Of a stretch of 64,000 nucleotides of DNA, positions 1 through 11,905 are shown one piece after another. A program made the position numbers and the translations under genes. Numbering within the stretch: position 1 is the first letter of the stretch; each line of letters begins with the position of its first letter. The stretch is taken from assembly GCF_033958435.1 (NCBI RefSeq), contig NC_134138.1, positions 208,515,298 through 208,579,297 of the forward strand, written 5' to 3'. Source of the DNA: Carettochelys insculpta (Eukaryota; Chordata; Testudines; Carettochelyidae). Below the pieces are notes generated by a model. It was not told where the DNA came from, made no database searches, and saw nothing but the letters and a program-made list of their open reading frames with translations.

Positions 1-3000
1 AGCATTGACAATGAAAGCAGAGCACTGTGCTACTCACTACCTTCCACAGCTAGGAATTGTGGGAAAATAGGCTGGATCGCAGTGCAATATAGGTGTGACC
101 CCACCACCCTGGGGTGCAGAACTAGATGTTCAACCATTCTATGGGCTTCCAGCTGTGTTTTGTGGCATTTTTAACAGGCCCTGTTACTCTGGGCCAGTCA
201 TCCCTGTACAACTGGGCAACTCTGTCACGGGGGCAACTGGTGAGAGGGAACGTGACAGTGGGGCACTGGCCATGTGACTGCCTCACCCAGCCTGCAGAAA
301 GGTCAGGACTACTGCCCTCCAACCCAGGCACTGCATCTCCCTGCCCCTGCTCCCCCTGTCCTTACTCCACCCCATCCCACTGAATGATATGGCCCAGGGC
401 ACTAATGGGGCAGCAGTTCAGGTGCCAGCAATGGGGGTCTGCTCTCTGCGCTCACTGGAAGCAGCAGGAGAAATGGAGCAATGCATCCCCAGCTCAGTCT
501 GCTCCCCCGATGTGTTGCTCCACTTCCCATCAGTGAGTGCGAGGACAGTGCTGCTTCTTCTCCAAGTGATGTGCCAGGAGAGCAGGACTGACTCTGGCAA
601 AGTGTGGCTAGCCCATGGTCTGCTTATTGCCTGCCCCATAATAGACAAAGTTAAGTGAGATTCCTACGGCGTTCTTGGGAGGAGATGAAGGCAACTTTGT
701 CATCTCCCAATCCATTTTTTGAGCTATCACTTGATGAGGAACATCTTTGTCTGCCACATGAGAGCCTGACCAGCGGCTTCAAATGAATAAACGAGGGACA
801 GAAATTTTCCCTCTATCTTTTTCCATCCATGGGCTAAATACATTTTTATGTGCTCTGAGGCATGAGCCAACGTGCACCACTAATAGAAACCAAAAAACTC
901 TAGCTGTTGGCGCTCTGCTGATCAGCTGGGCAACATTTGAATCTTTCCAGAGGGGTGCACAAGCACTCGGCTGGCAGGAAGCACTCCTGCACAGTTTGGT
1001 GACTGGGCTTGTTTGAGCTAACAATTGTTATGAATTCGTTGGTTGAGTTTTGAGGACTACTCATGAGCCACAGCCCTTGTTGCAGCTGATGTGATCTCTG
1101 CTTAACTTACTCACATGCATGTAAGTTTTTGATTAAAAATAATTGCTTTAATTTCTTTTTCCTCTATTGCTTTTACCTAAGGAGTAAATGTACAACTGTG
1201 GCAATTACAATTTAAGGCCGTTTTAAAGGTATGAAAAGAACAGACTGTCTGTCTTGCTGGGGTATAACAATTTAGGCAAGAAACTATTCAGCAAGGAAAT
1301 AACCCAGTCAGGAGGAGGGAGATGAGTCTGCACCCAGAAGTGATGAGGACAACGTAGGAAAGCCAGAAGCCTAAGAGCCAGTATCTTTTCTGGACTACAG
1401 AGTAGGAAAGCAGCTGCCCTGAATCGTGCCATTGCTTATTGCAGTATGCCTTCAGAATGAACTTTTTCCTTCTTCACGTCATTGCTCTCAAAATTTGGAA
1501 GAAAGCAGAGGCCAGCAATGCCTTTAAATATACTGCAATTTGATACTCTTGTTTAATTTATTAGGATAAAAATTATTTGAGAATATAATTAGTCCTGCTA
1601 TCATTTGTATGGTGTGCTTACCTTTCTCTGCTTGCTTCATTTACTACTTATGCTTAATTTCTGGCTTTTTCATTACATGTTGATATACTTGAAATTTAGC
1701 TCAGTGAGGAAATGGGTAAACTACTATTAATATCACATTATTTTATGGTTGTACAAAAGCACATTTGAATTATCATTTTAAATGAGCCCGTGATGCAATG
1801 TAAAGATATTAACATTCTCTCTTGATGTGTATCTGCAATGAATTAAACAGTAATTTGGCAGTCTCTTCTGCTAAATGTAGTGAAATAGCTAGTTAGCATG
1901 ATATGCCCAGGCAAAGATAGTACGCTGCAGAGATAGAGACAATTCCCTGTGGAGATTGGTTTGTCAGTTGACTTGATTCTTTTTGATAAATTGACTCAGT
2001 GTGTTCTTTATTTTGAAGAAGCAAATATATGTTGAAGCTCACAATATGAACACTAGGCACTTGAAAGAGTATTGCTAGCATGTGAGTGGACTCTGAACGA
2101 TACTTTTATTACATTTTCCTTCATATTCCTTTTAAAAATGTGTTTACTGTGTAATACACCTAATTAGAAATTATACATATGTGATCAACTGATTCACCAC
2201 ATTGAGGCTTTCAAATATAAAAATGTTAAACTTTATATCTTGTTATTGCCAAGATTTATCTATCTATCTATCAAGTTTAAAAATCTCACATGGATAGATT
2301 GGTACATTATTAATGCCTTTATGTAGTGGGCAATATTTAGGCTCAGCAACCTTTATGATTTAGTTGAGAAAAATGTCATTTCAGTCTGTCAAATGCGCTA
2401 AGAATGGAAATGGATAAGAATTTTTTTCTGACTCAATGTTCATTAAACAATCTTAAGTCTTTATGCAGAATAGGTATTTAAAACAATTCTTTAGACTGTG
2501 CTAACAAAAGTATTCTGAGAAAATATCACTGGTGGTTTTCATATGTACTTCTGCAAAACACTATCTTAAGCAGGGCATTTGCACTTCAAATCTTTGAGTT
2601 CCCACCTCTCTATATTAGAAATGACTCTATCCAGTGGAAGGTGAAGATGGAATAGAAGGGAAGGGCTTTTTCTAAATATGAGAAGTGAGATAATAGGATT
2701 AAAATAACTTATTAAATTCTTTTTTTTGTTCCCAAGGAAAAACATGCATTGCTCTAAAGAGTTTCATGCATTTTTCCAAGTGACACTTACAGAAACAGTT
2801 ATGGGCAGCATATGCTCCTTTATCTCAATTGCTGGCTAAAAATGGATGCAGTACACATTTTAAACTGCTTTAGAACTGTGACATTAGTTCATGAAACATA
2901 ACAAATGCCCCCAATCCTTCAAACATTATTGCAAAACAGGCCAATATTGACTGACAGTTAAAAAAAATGCTCTGACACCAGAAATTATATGAGGCATATG

Positions 3001-3944
3001 TCACAGATTTTATCCTAATGCATATCTTTGTTATAATAAAATTCGAAAAGCTCATAGCACAAATCAAGATTAATCTTAGATAAACGGTGGTGAAATACTT
3101 AAAACAATCATCTTTAATGTTTATACTAAGAACTTACAGGCAAATAAATAAAAATATAAAGATATAATCTGCTTCTCTAATTCCTTTCCTCTGGATCTCG
3201 AAACATTCTGTAAATATTCGGCCATGTTTTCAAAACATGGTCTCACTAGTCCATGTTCAATATCATATGTGCAGTCACTCTTATAAGTGATTGTTTTACA
3301 CCTAATAGAACTGAGACATCTTCTCCCATTTGCAGCTGTAAATCAAAGTTAGGAGGAAAGAAAAAAAAAGTTGTCATCAATAAATGACAAATGGTTAAGA
3401 GGAAACACAAACAGAGCAAGCCAGGTGCATATACCAACAAACACCTTTCATTCTTGTTTGAAGCAATTGGCTTTGGATACTAAAGACAATTCATTTTTTG
3501 GCTTTCTGCACTCTTCTAAAATATCTGTTGTAACTTCATTCTCTCAGACATCCCCAATCACTTTTATAGTGAACTACTCAACTGCACGTCTTCCATGAAA
3601 AACCTTCAATGATTGAATGTCTCTGTCTTCTTTCATCAAGTAAATCTGTGGCTTCACCCCCAACAGCCTTTAAATTAAGTTTTCATAGTCAGAAATACAT
3701 CTCTTGGGCAAAGGGAGGAGACGGGTGTTCAAGGATGCTCTCTTTACATCTCATTCTGTAAATGCCATTCTATTGCCTCTATGATTCTAAAAGCATCTTT
3801 TTGTAATCCAGAATTTTAACCCCAGCCTTACCATGCATTCTGTGGTAGTAGCTGTGCATATTTCCCTCCAGGAAATGTTGCCCAGGAGTACTATTTTGTT
3901 TCACCAGTGCTAAAATCCTCATCCATGCATTTATCTGCTGTCAA
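1..3944. other. Unassigned stretch, no gene seen
   Basis: Nothing here resembles a known protein in either strand. Open frames are under 90 codons and overlap freely on both strands, as random frames do. Bases 1-660 are moderately GC-rich; 1020-3944 is AT-rich with no codon structure. A short (TATC)n run sits near 2256-2271. No recognisable transposon end was found. Confidence 0.6.
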
Positions 3945-3947
3945 CTT

Positions 3948-4273
3948 GGCTACGTCTACATGGGTGGCCTCTGTCAACAAAACTGGGCTTTTGTCTACAA
4001 AAATCGCCAAGCGTCTACACAGTTAAAGCGCTCTGTTGTGCGATTATTGGCAAAACTCAGTTGTTCATCTGGCAGTGTTATACCTCTCCCCAGTCAGGTC
4101 TGATGCCTCTGTTGACAGTGTTTTGTTGACAGAGTGGGTTTGCAGTTCCCCAGGCAGGCTTGCTTTTTTGAGTCGCTTTTATGTGTGGACATGATCTGTT
4201 GATAGAGATACTGCTGAGGTTTCTCTGTCAACAGTGACCTCTGTTGACAGAGGCTTCCTGTGTAGACATAGCC
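3948..4273. mobile_element. PIF/Harbinger-type MITE, 326 bp, TSD CTT
   Basis: The left end reads GGCTACGTCTACATG and the right end GTGTAGACATAGCC, which are inverted repeats of each other. Both sides carry the trinucleotide CTT (3945-3947 and 4274-4276), as expected for the 3-bp duplication made by PIF/Harbinger transposases. The interior is rich in GTTGACAG and CTGTCAAC words that make it partly palindromic. There is no coding capacity. Superfamily assignment is inferred from the 3-bp TSD and from terminal similarity to the Harbinger element at 15361-18950. Confidence 0.8.
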
Positions 4274-5714
4274 CTTGACTATAGCAACTCCTCTATTGAA
4301 GGGCCTCAAAATCCCAGCTCCTCACGTACCAGCAAAAAACGTCTGACCACTCCACTTTAAACTCTTCTGTGACTATATGCATTTAAGAATCCAGTTCAAA
4401 AGTGTCCATCTCTGCCCACCCCACCCATCTTTATAGTTGCACATCCTATCTAATCAGAACTCAGTCCTAACAAGTTATTGAAGAGGTGACTGAGATTTTT
4501 CCCTACATGTAGAAGAGTTATCTTTGTGGAAAGTTGGACAGGTGATGTACAGCACCACAGACTTCTCACTCTCAGCCCTAGTATCTGAGTGAGGAATTAC
4601 TGATAATTTGTTGCTAAAAGCTTAGGTTAGCATAATCGATGACATCTGAGCCTTGGTAATTATGTTTTTCAGGGTTGTGGTGGAGTCTCCTCTGAGACCT
4701 CTTTCCACTTGGTTTCACAAGAACCCAGTTTGATTCTAGCCTTCATCACAAAGATGTTTTTGCTTGGCATACAGCAGTATGAGAATGAGTTGATCAGACT
4801 CAAACTCAGAGGGGGAGGCAAAGGGGATAGATGCAGGGTGCATCATAGCCAGCAAATCATAGCCCACAAACATTCTCCATTTTATACGTGACATCTCTCA
4901 GTGCATTTATTATACACTGCATCACAACATGCCTGGATTGGTTACTTTGGAGGAACCAATACCTGTGCAAACACTATCCATAGATTGACTTCTTCTCTTA
5001 ACCTCATCTCTCCATTCCTAATTTATTTTGTTCCTTGTTATAGAGTTCATAGAAATAGTTCACTGGGTTTTCTCCCTGTTATCTTAGCTGGCTCAGACAT
5101 TGTGTTGTTTTAGGAAATATTGGCCTATTTACTTATTTAGCACATTCTGTCTTCAGCCTGATGATTTATTTACACATATAAAATGAGGCTTCTCTCCAGG
5201 AGTAAATTAATCATGTTGGACCAGGCACTAGCTGTAGGACAGAGAGAAAATTTAGCTAGCGTGGTTAGCACAAGCATCAAGAATGAAGGTATATATTTTT
5301 TTCTATTTCCAGATGTCTGTAGAGACTGTTGCCAATGAAACCAGAAGGTAGGATTCTCTGGCTGACTACAGCTACTTTGCTCTGCTCACAGCATGAAGTG
5401 ACTTTTCTATTTATTTATTGATTTAAGAAGTTTTAATAACTTTACAAATCCTTGGCATGTAAAATAGCAGCTGCTACAATACTGGTAGCCTCTAAATAGA
5501 AAAAGAAAAATAGTACAGCCACAGAGAAAGGATTCAGAAAAAATATACAAGACTGTAATTATGGAAACCATAACACACCAGTTAGAGATAAGACAAAAAT
5601 ATGTAAATTTCTGGTTACATTTTATTCAATAGCAAAATATATTCACCTGAAATAAACAAACGAAAACCCAAACTAAGCAATTCTTTTCCATCTTAACATT
5701 CAGTGCACATGTCT
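4274..5714. other. Unassigned stretch, no gene seen
   Basis: AT-rich DNA with only short frames on both strands and no recognisable domain, RNA gene or transposon end. Confidence 0.5.
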
Positions 5715-5875
5715 GGGATTTCAGAAGATGCTAATGACGCACTGCCATGAACTTGCAGCGCCTCATTAGCATAATGGTGGACACGTGCAATTCGAAGTGT
5801 TGCTTTTGAAACACATGCTGCCATGTAGACAGGGGCCTTTCAAAAGGACCCACTGACTTCAAAAGCCCCTTCTTC
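5715..5875. mobile_element. Harbinger-type MITE fragment
   Basis: The core, with its GCGCCTCATTAGCATAATGG word, is shared with the fuller MITE at 13500-13748. The surrounding TTCGAA and TTTTGAAA words and the CATGTAGACA motif also fit that family. Both termini are eroded, so the limits are approximate and no TSD is called. Confidence 0.55.
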
Positions 5876-5955
5876 TCAGTTGGTTTTGGGATTCAGTTGG
5901 AGAAAGTTTCTTCTGCAATTCTGCATTTCCACGCCTTTCTGCAACGCAGGAACAT

Positions 5956-6000
5956 CTCTGTCTCTGTCTCTGTCTCTGTGTCTGTCTTTCTCTCTCTCTT
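5956..6000 (+). repeat. (CTCTGT)n/(CT)n microsatellite
   Basis: Tandem CTCTGT hexamers grade into a CT run. A second pure (TC)n run lies at 6464-6480. These create low-complexity Ser/Leu-rich frames that are not genes. Confidence 0.9.
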
Positions 6001-6739
6001 TTATTTTTGTAAATCCAGAGCTGAATGTCCATTTGTCCTCAGGGCCTGTCACATTGGAGCCTGGCTGTCACACCCTATACTACCAGACACATTCTGTGCT
6101 AGTCCAGCAAAAGTCATAAATGGCCAAATGTAAAATAAATTACAAAGTCACCCAGATGATTACATTGTACATATTGCACCAATTTACTTTTACCATAGGT
6201 ATATTAACAAGAAAGTGGGCTTGTGGCTCAACCCTAAACAGGAACCTGCCAGGGTTGAGGTCTGTTCCTGGATCTTTCACATCCTGTGGACAAGCCATTT
6301 GGCCAATTGACCGTAAAAGACACTGGCCATTTTCCAAGGTGGTCAAAGTGCCTCAGCTTTGGGGCGCCATCCTTCTGTGAACATCAGGCCCACATTGCTG
6401 CAGATAGAAGACAACAAAAGTGAGACACACAAATGCTGATGACCTTTCTAAATATTGGTCTTCATCTCTCTCTCTCTCTCTGTACTTCATGGGCTTTCTA
6501 TGTCCCCAGTCATAAAATGTGGATAGCACTTTTCTATGTTAGAGAGTCTTGTGAGGCTTTATTCTTTTAATTTTTATGAAGTGCACTGAAACCCTAACAA
6601 TCTTGCCGGCTCTTGAGATTTTTATCATGAATCATGCAATATAAGGTGTCTTTCCATCCCAGCCCCTGGAATCACATGGGTGAGAGATTGCCAGCTTTTA
6701 AATCTTACGTGTATATGTAGCCCTTATTTTGGAGAAGCA

Positions 6740-7869
6740 GAATGAAAACGGCCATGCTGTGCCTTCAACTGTTGAGGGAATTTGGCTGATGGATTGAAGG
6801 GACTAACTCTTCATCGCGGGGGTAAGTGAGGGGAGAGGGCAATCTGCTGGAAAAGAGGATAAAGGGCAACATTGACTCATCCCCTGGGATATAGATGGGC
6901 TGGGGGAGGGGGAGGTTAATGCCTGAAGGGTAGGGGAAGTCCTGCCCCTTGGGCATACTGACCATGCCCCAAGTTCTGGAAGAGTATAAGGAGGTGCAGA
7001 TCAGCGCTTGGAGAAGAAGGTCCTGCCGCAGGAGGGCATGAGACATGTCAGCCAGAGATGGGAGGTAGAGACCTAGGACTACATTGGACTTCTGGAGACA
7101 GGAGAGCCAGAGAAAGATACTGGTGTTGTGGAGACTGAGGAATCCGGAGCCTGGTGAAACAACCACATGCCAGAGCAGGTAGGAGGTGAGCCGGGGAGAG
7201 TAGGTGAGTGGTCTCTCACATGGGAGTTGAGCGTGTTGTGCTGGGATTCCCTGCCTAGGGAGTGGAGGTCTACTACCCCACTGATAAGTCCTGGGGTCAT
7301 GACCTGGTGAAGTAGGGTGGCCCTGGGTCCCCCTATTAGAGCTGCTGACCCATACTCCTGAACCTTAATCAATAGGTGCTGTTGCCCTGCACTGCAGGGC
7401 CATGCTAAGGACTCTGTCCACTGAGCGGGGTGCCCCAGATTAGAAGGGACTGGAGTGGTGATCGCACCCTGCTAATCTTGCCCCCATGGAGGAAGGTGTG
7501 CCTGCACCATGACAAAGGGTTTAAAAGGGCCAGCCCATGCGGTGAAGCCTCCTTTCACAAGGAGTAGGCTGGAGCTGGAGAAGTCTGGGGTAGTGTCTTT
7601 CATTACCAAAGGCAGACCCCCCAGGCTACTGGAAGAAGAGGGTCCAGGTGAAGCAAACACCAATGCAAGTGAGTTGGCTGCATCTGCTGGTGGGAAAGTC
7701 AGCAGGGATTTGCTGCAAGTGGTCAGGGCAATAATGTCTGAGGTGGTGTTAGCCGGTGGCCGGGTAATGTGCAGTGAGGTATTCCCCTGGGTCCTAAGCA
7801 ACCCAGTTTTTTTACTGTTAGAGCAGGCAGCTCCTAGCACTTTCACCCACGGCCAGGCTGTAGTAACCA
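6740..7869. other. GC-rich unassigned block, possibly old LTR-element sequence
   Basis: G-rich on the plus strand, with a 145-codon plus-strand frame (7509-7946) almost fully overlapped by a 147-codon minus-strand frame (7472-7915). Neither product is recognisable, and the paired openness reflects base composition. A 17-base near-palindrome (GCCCTGCA-C-TGCAGGGC) lies near 7390. The block abuts the minus-strand LTR at about 7870-8618, so it could be internal or leader sequence of that retroelement, but I see no primer-binding site or gag motif. Confidence 0.35.
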
Positions 7870-7957
7870 AACGGTTAAAGTTCTTTTTGTTGTGCTGGCT
7901 GTGTTGCAGTGACAAAAGGGTTAACAGGGTCAGGCTCAGAGCTTAACTAGTTACAAG

Positions 7958-7963
7958 TTTATT
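7958..7963 (-). terminator. AATAAA poly(A) signal of the minus-strand LTR
   Basis: The minus strand reads AATAAA within TTAAATAAACTTG. Its position downstream of the TATA box fits the R/U5 junction of an LTR. Confidence 0.4.
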
Positions 7964-8350
7964 TAAGCTACAGTTATAAGCGTGCGGTTACAAAAGGCTA
8001 TTGTCTACTTCTTATATGCTAGCAAAGTACAGGTGTTAACAAGTTATGTTACAATCCAATACAAAGATATCTGTTACCATCTAACACAATGATATCTTGG
8101 CACAATGACATCTAGTTACAGAGCTCTAATTCTTTAGCTGTGCACAAAAAAGTCGGAGACCTAGCATGGGTGTATCTTACCCTCTCTGCGTCTCTCGATA
8201 CCAGCGTAGCCAAGCCGGATCGGTCACTCAATTCCGCGGAAAGACGAATACGAGGTTGGGCGTCCCCAGTTGTGGACCTCGGGAGGCAATCACCTGACCC
8301 GACCAGCAGGTAGTTGGTGGAATGCACTCAAAGTTAGAGTTCTGCTGGAC

Positions 8351-8362
8351 CCACCTTTTATA
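8351..8362 (-). promoter_or_regulatory. TATA box inside the minus-strand LTR
   Basis: The minus strand reads TATAAAAGGTGG. It sits upstream, in the minus direction, of the LTR poly(A) signal, which supports a promoter role in the ancestral retroelement. Present activity is unknown. Confidence 0.45.
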
Positions 8363-8618
8363 CCACTTTGGGTTACGTATTCTCTTTCTTATCTATGGTG
8401 CCAGATCATACTGGTCTATCTTTGTGACGCCAGTTTGTTACAAGGGCATTTCTTACTTAGTTTGCACTTGTAAGACAAGAGATAAGCAATTTAGGAGTAC
8501 AGGACATTCTTTTGTGTGGGCGGGGCACGTCCCCTTCTGGGATGGTTGTGTGTGTGTGCTTCATATTGATCAATGCCAGCTGGGGTGATTTCTGAGGGTC
8601 CCCCCCCCCTTGTTGACA

Positions 8619-11239
8619 GTCTGGCCTGTTAGCCTTCTAGCTGTACTTTCTGCTTCTCAGGGTCACAATAAGCTAGCATATCTGGGCCTCAATGAGGGCA
8701 TCAAAGACTGTGCTGTCAGCAGCCATTTCCGTGCCCTGTGTGCTCCTTAGTGGGGGCGGGGGGCAGCGAGCAAGCTGGCTTGTAAGGGGGAGACTTTGTC
8801 TGGCTACAGGTGGTTTGTGTAGCATTACAGGGTGTTCAAAGTGCAAGGCGGGAGCTGAATGAACAGTAGAGAGGCTCCTGATTGAAGGAGTATTTGGATC
8901 CTGATTGCAGGGATGCTTGGCTCTGCTTTGGGTGAAGGCTGTAGGGACAGGTGGTACAGGTGAACCCCATATTACATGACATGGGGAATGCAGGGGCTTT
9001 GGTGAGGCCTGGTGTCTGAGCATTACAGGTTCCTCTAGGCCTTTACATGGAGAAAATGGGGATGAACCTGATGAGTAATGACTAGGCCAGGACAAGCATT
9101 GCTATATTGGACTCATCGGGGCACACCACTGTAAGGAGGCTTATGGTATCGCGGATGCTAAATTGTAGTTGTCACAACAGCTAGGGATACCCTCAGGAGA
9201 ATTGTCTAGCTGGGATGGTATTGGAGGCATAAGGCGGGCATGAATTATGGAGACGGTGACAGGCAAGAAGGGGGAGAACCTCATGCAAGGTTTGCAGGGG
9301 AGGTTGGGAGGGTGCTGGGAAGCTGTTTGCTTTTCCTCTCTCAAGGACTATATAACCTTGTGCAATAGAGTTGGAGTGCTGGGGATAGTCCCGGGACAAC
9401 AGGACAGTGAGGGTGCCTCAGTGTTGGTCCTGTATGCAGTTATGCTAGGCTGGCTGACCCTATGCGAATTCATCTACTTAGTACTATTAAAGGTAAAATC
9501 CTGAGAGGTCAAAACTTAGACATATCATCATTGTTTGACAGGGAGGTGTTGGCAGACAATAAATAGGGATTGAGTAAACAGAACAGAATGATGTCTGAGT
9601 GGCCAAGGGACCTAGAATGCTGGAAAATTAGAAGGCTGCGTTCTTTATTATAGCAGGAGCTTACCCAAAGAGAACCACAGCCTTGTTTGAATATATGGAC
9701 ATGTACATTCCAGGGCATGACTTGGTTTCATTATAGAGAGCAGTTTAGACTGAGGGTGGGAACAAAAATGGCGATGTGGTGGGACAAGTCACATCATATA
9801 ATAGATGATGCCGCAGGAACCTGGTGTCCACAGGGATAGTGGCCTATTCCTTCCATGGTGAGCCTGGTAGGGGCCTGGGTTCTGTGATGATATTCACTTG
9901 GCACTCAAGATTGTGGTTATTTTTATAGCACCTGTATCTGTCATGCTTGTGAAATATATTTTGCGGATCATACAGTACTTTCATGCCAGAATGACTAGGG
10001 GAGGTCCTAAGTGGGAAACAGGTTAGAGGCTAGAGCAAATGCTACCCACAAGCTTGGCCTGTCAGGAAGGGGACAGAGGTGCCAGAACACAAGTGAGGGC
10101 AGAGTGTGAGCTGACAAAAGTGGAATAAACAAGAACTCTGTTTCTGGTTAAGATGGAGGTGTTGAGGGCACTCCTCTGTGACCACCCCAGCAAAGCTGAT
10201 GGGATGAGGCTTGGCAGTGAGGTTTAGTGAAGGTGATGATTTGTGGGTGAGGTTTAATGAGGGTTTCTGACCCCTTTATGTTTAAAATAATAAGAAATGA
10301 TGGCAGGGTGAGGTTTGACGACATTGTTAATACAGTGAATTTGCAGGAATGAACTGATGGGTAAGGGAGCAGGGCCACTCAAGCGACTGACTGTGGAGAA
10401 CTTAGGTCTTGCCCCCCTCCCCAAAGTCTTCAGGACAGTATAGCCCACTTTCTTGACAGCAGCTTTCTGATAGCTGAGCTGTCCTTTAGGTACTGAGAAC
10501 TGGCGTGACCACCCCAAGCCCAGTGGTTTGGGGGGAGCCCTGTGCTCTGATAAAATCATAATAAGGTGAGTGGGGAGGTGAGCAGGTGAATGGGGGATGA
10601 GGAGGCACAGGAGAAAATGCTGGTGTGGAGCAGCCACTGGAAGCCCTCCTAGAAGAACCTCCCACTCCCTCCCAGCACTTGGTGCCTGCTGTGGTTCAGC
10701 TGTTTGCAGCATCAGGAGGCACTGGCAGGGGAAGGGAGAGAAACGAGGGCCCAGCATGTTCCTGGCTGGGGGTGGAAAGGTGTGAGGAAGAAACAGGGGC
10801 AGTGCCTTGAGGAAAGGGGTTGAGAGGAGGTTGGGTCTGGGTGGAATCAGGGAAGCAACCCCATTGGATTAGAAACTTGATGGCTATGTCCTGGGCCCTG
10901 CACTCCCTTACAGCCAGTCCTGCTTCCAGGGTCAGTGTGTTACTGCCTTGGTTCTCCACAGCCAGGGAGGGGAGCCTCTTTTGGGTTGGGAGACATGGAC
11001 CCACAGAAAGATCAGTCAGGCAAGTGAGAAGCTAAATGAATAAATGAATGAATGACTAAATAAAAACCTTCACAGATGTGGCCCCCCAACTGAGAAGCAG
11101 AACTAAGACATTCACCTCAATGCCCTCAAACTACACCCCAGAGCCTAGAGAGATTGAGGCTAGTAGATTTTGTGGGGCTGCCCTAGGTTCTGGAATGAAG
11201 CCAAACATGAGGGGTTCAGCACACCAGAGGGGGCTGCTG
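8619..11239. other. Unassigned stretch, no gene seen
   Basis: Moderately GC-rich. The longest open frame (minus, 10254-10757, 167 codons) has no recognisable domain and is Pro/Ser/Leu-rich, as expected from a C-rich antisense strand. A short (AATG)n-like run lies at 11037-11065. No transposon ends were identified. Confidence 0.4.
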
Positions 11240-11905
11240 CAGAGCAGACTGGGGTGTGGGTGTGGGACGTGGGCAGGAGGTGGGGTGTAGGAGAGAGCTT
11301 GTGGAGCAGGGGTATGGGCAGAAGACAGGCGGCAGGAATGGGGTGGAATTCTGTGTGGGAGGTGGGGCACAGGACTGGGCTAGGGATGGGGCTCTGGGTG
11401 GGAGGTGGAGTGCAGGAGCAGAAGGGGGATGAGGGTTCTGGAAGCGGGTGATGGAGCAGGGATGGGGGACCTGGGAGGGAAGGTGCAGGAGGGGTTCAGG
11501 GGTGTGGGGTCTGGAATAGACATGGCAGGGGATGGGAACACCTACCTGGCACAGCTCTGGAGGGAAGGGGCTCCATGCGGCTTTGCATGATGCAGAGAAG
11601 TGCCCCCTGCCAGCATTGCCCACCGCCATTCCCATTGGTTGTGATTCTTCCCCCCCTGCCAGGCTGAACCCACGGCTGGATCCAGCCTGCAGCTTGCCTG
11701 GACCTTGTCCTTGAGATACGAGGCTCCCCCACTGCAATAGCATCAGCTGGCCAGTGTTGGCACTCCAGCCATGTGACTGGACCCCCATTGCCAGCTGGCA
11801 TCCCTGCTGGGAATGGGAGGGGGCAGGAGCCCAGACCCAGGCAAACTCCAGGCCAAATGTGGCACATGGGCCATAGGCTCCCCACCTCTCCTCTACAGGA
11901 AAGAC
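11240..11905. mobile_element. hAT-like element fragment with G-rich minisatellite
   Basis: Bases 11240-11530 are a degenerate G-rich array of GGTGCAGGAGGGG-like and TGGGAGGTGGGG-like units. They are followed by a CCCATTGG word and, near 11850-11905, a segment reading GGCACATGGGCCATAGGCTC then CCCACCTCTCC. That resembles the terminal region of common reptilian hAT MITEs. A related arrangement (G-rich units, then CCCATTGGC) recurs at about 54450-54740. I could not find the left terminus or an 8-bp TSD. The large open frames here, such as minus 11216-11788, are composition artefacts. Confidence 0.4.

Larger units (their letters stand above)
7870..8618 (-). mobile_element. LTR of an endogenous-retrovirus-type element, minus strand
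   Basis: Read on the minus strand, the block starts with TGTCAACAAGG at 8618 and carries a strong TATA box (TATAAAAGGTGG, 8362-8351). About 390 bases further on is an AATAAA polyadenylation signal (7963-7958), and a TG...CA-like boundary follows near 7880. That order (U3, promoter, R, poly(A) signal, U5) is what a retroviral LTR shows. A C-run at 8600-8609 lies just inside the 5' end. I found no convincing target-site duplication and no flanking gag, pol or env, so a solo LTR is likely and the inner boundary is approximate. Confidence 0.45.

Noticed and set aside
7472..7946. Overlapping 145- and 147-codon frames on opposite strands
   Set aside because: Simultaneous openness on both strands points to composition. 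Neither translation is recognisable.
10254..10757. 167-codon minus-strand frame
   Set aside because: No domain, no splice context, and low-complexity stretches; likely chance.
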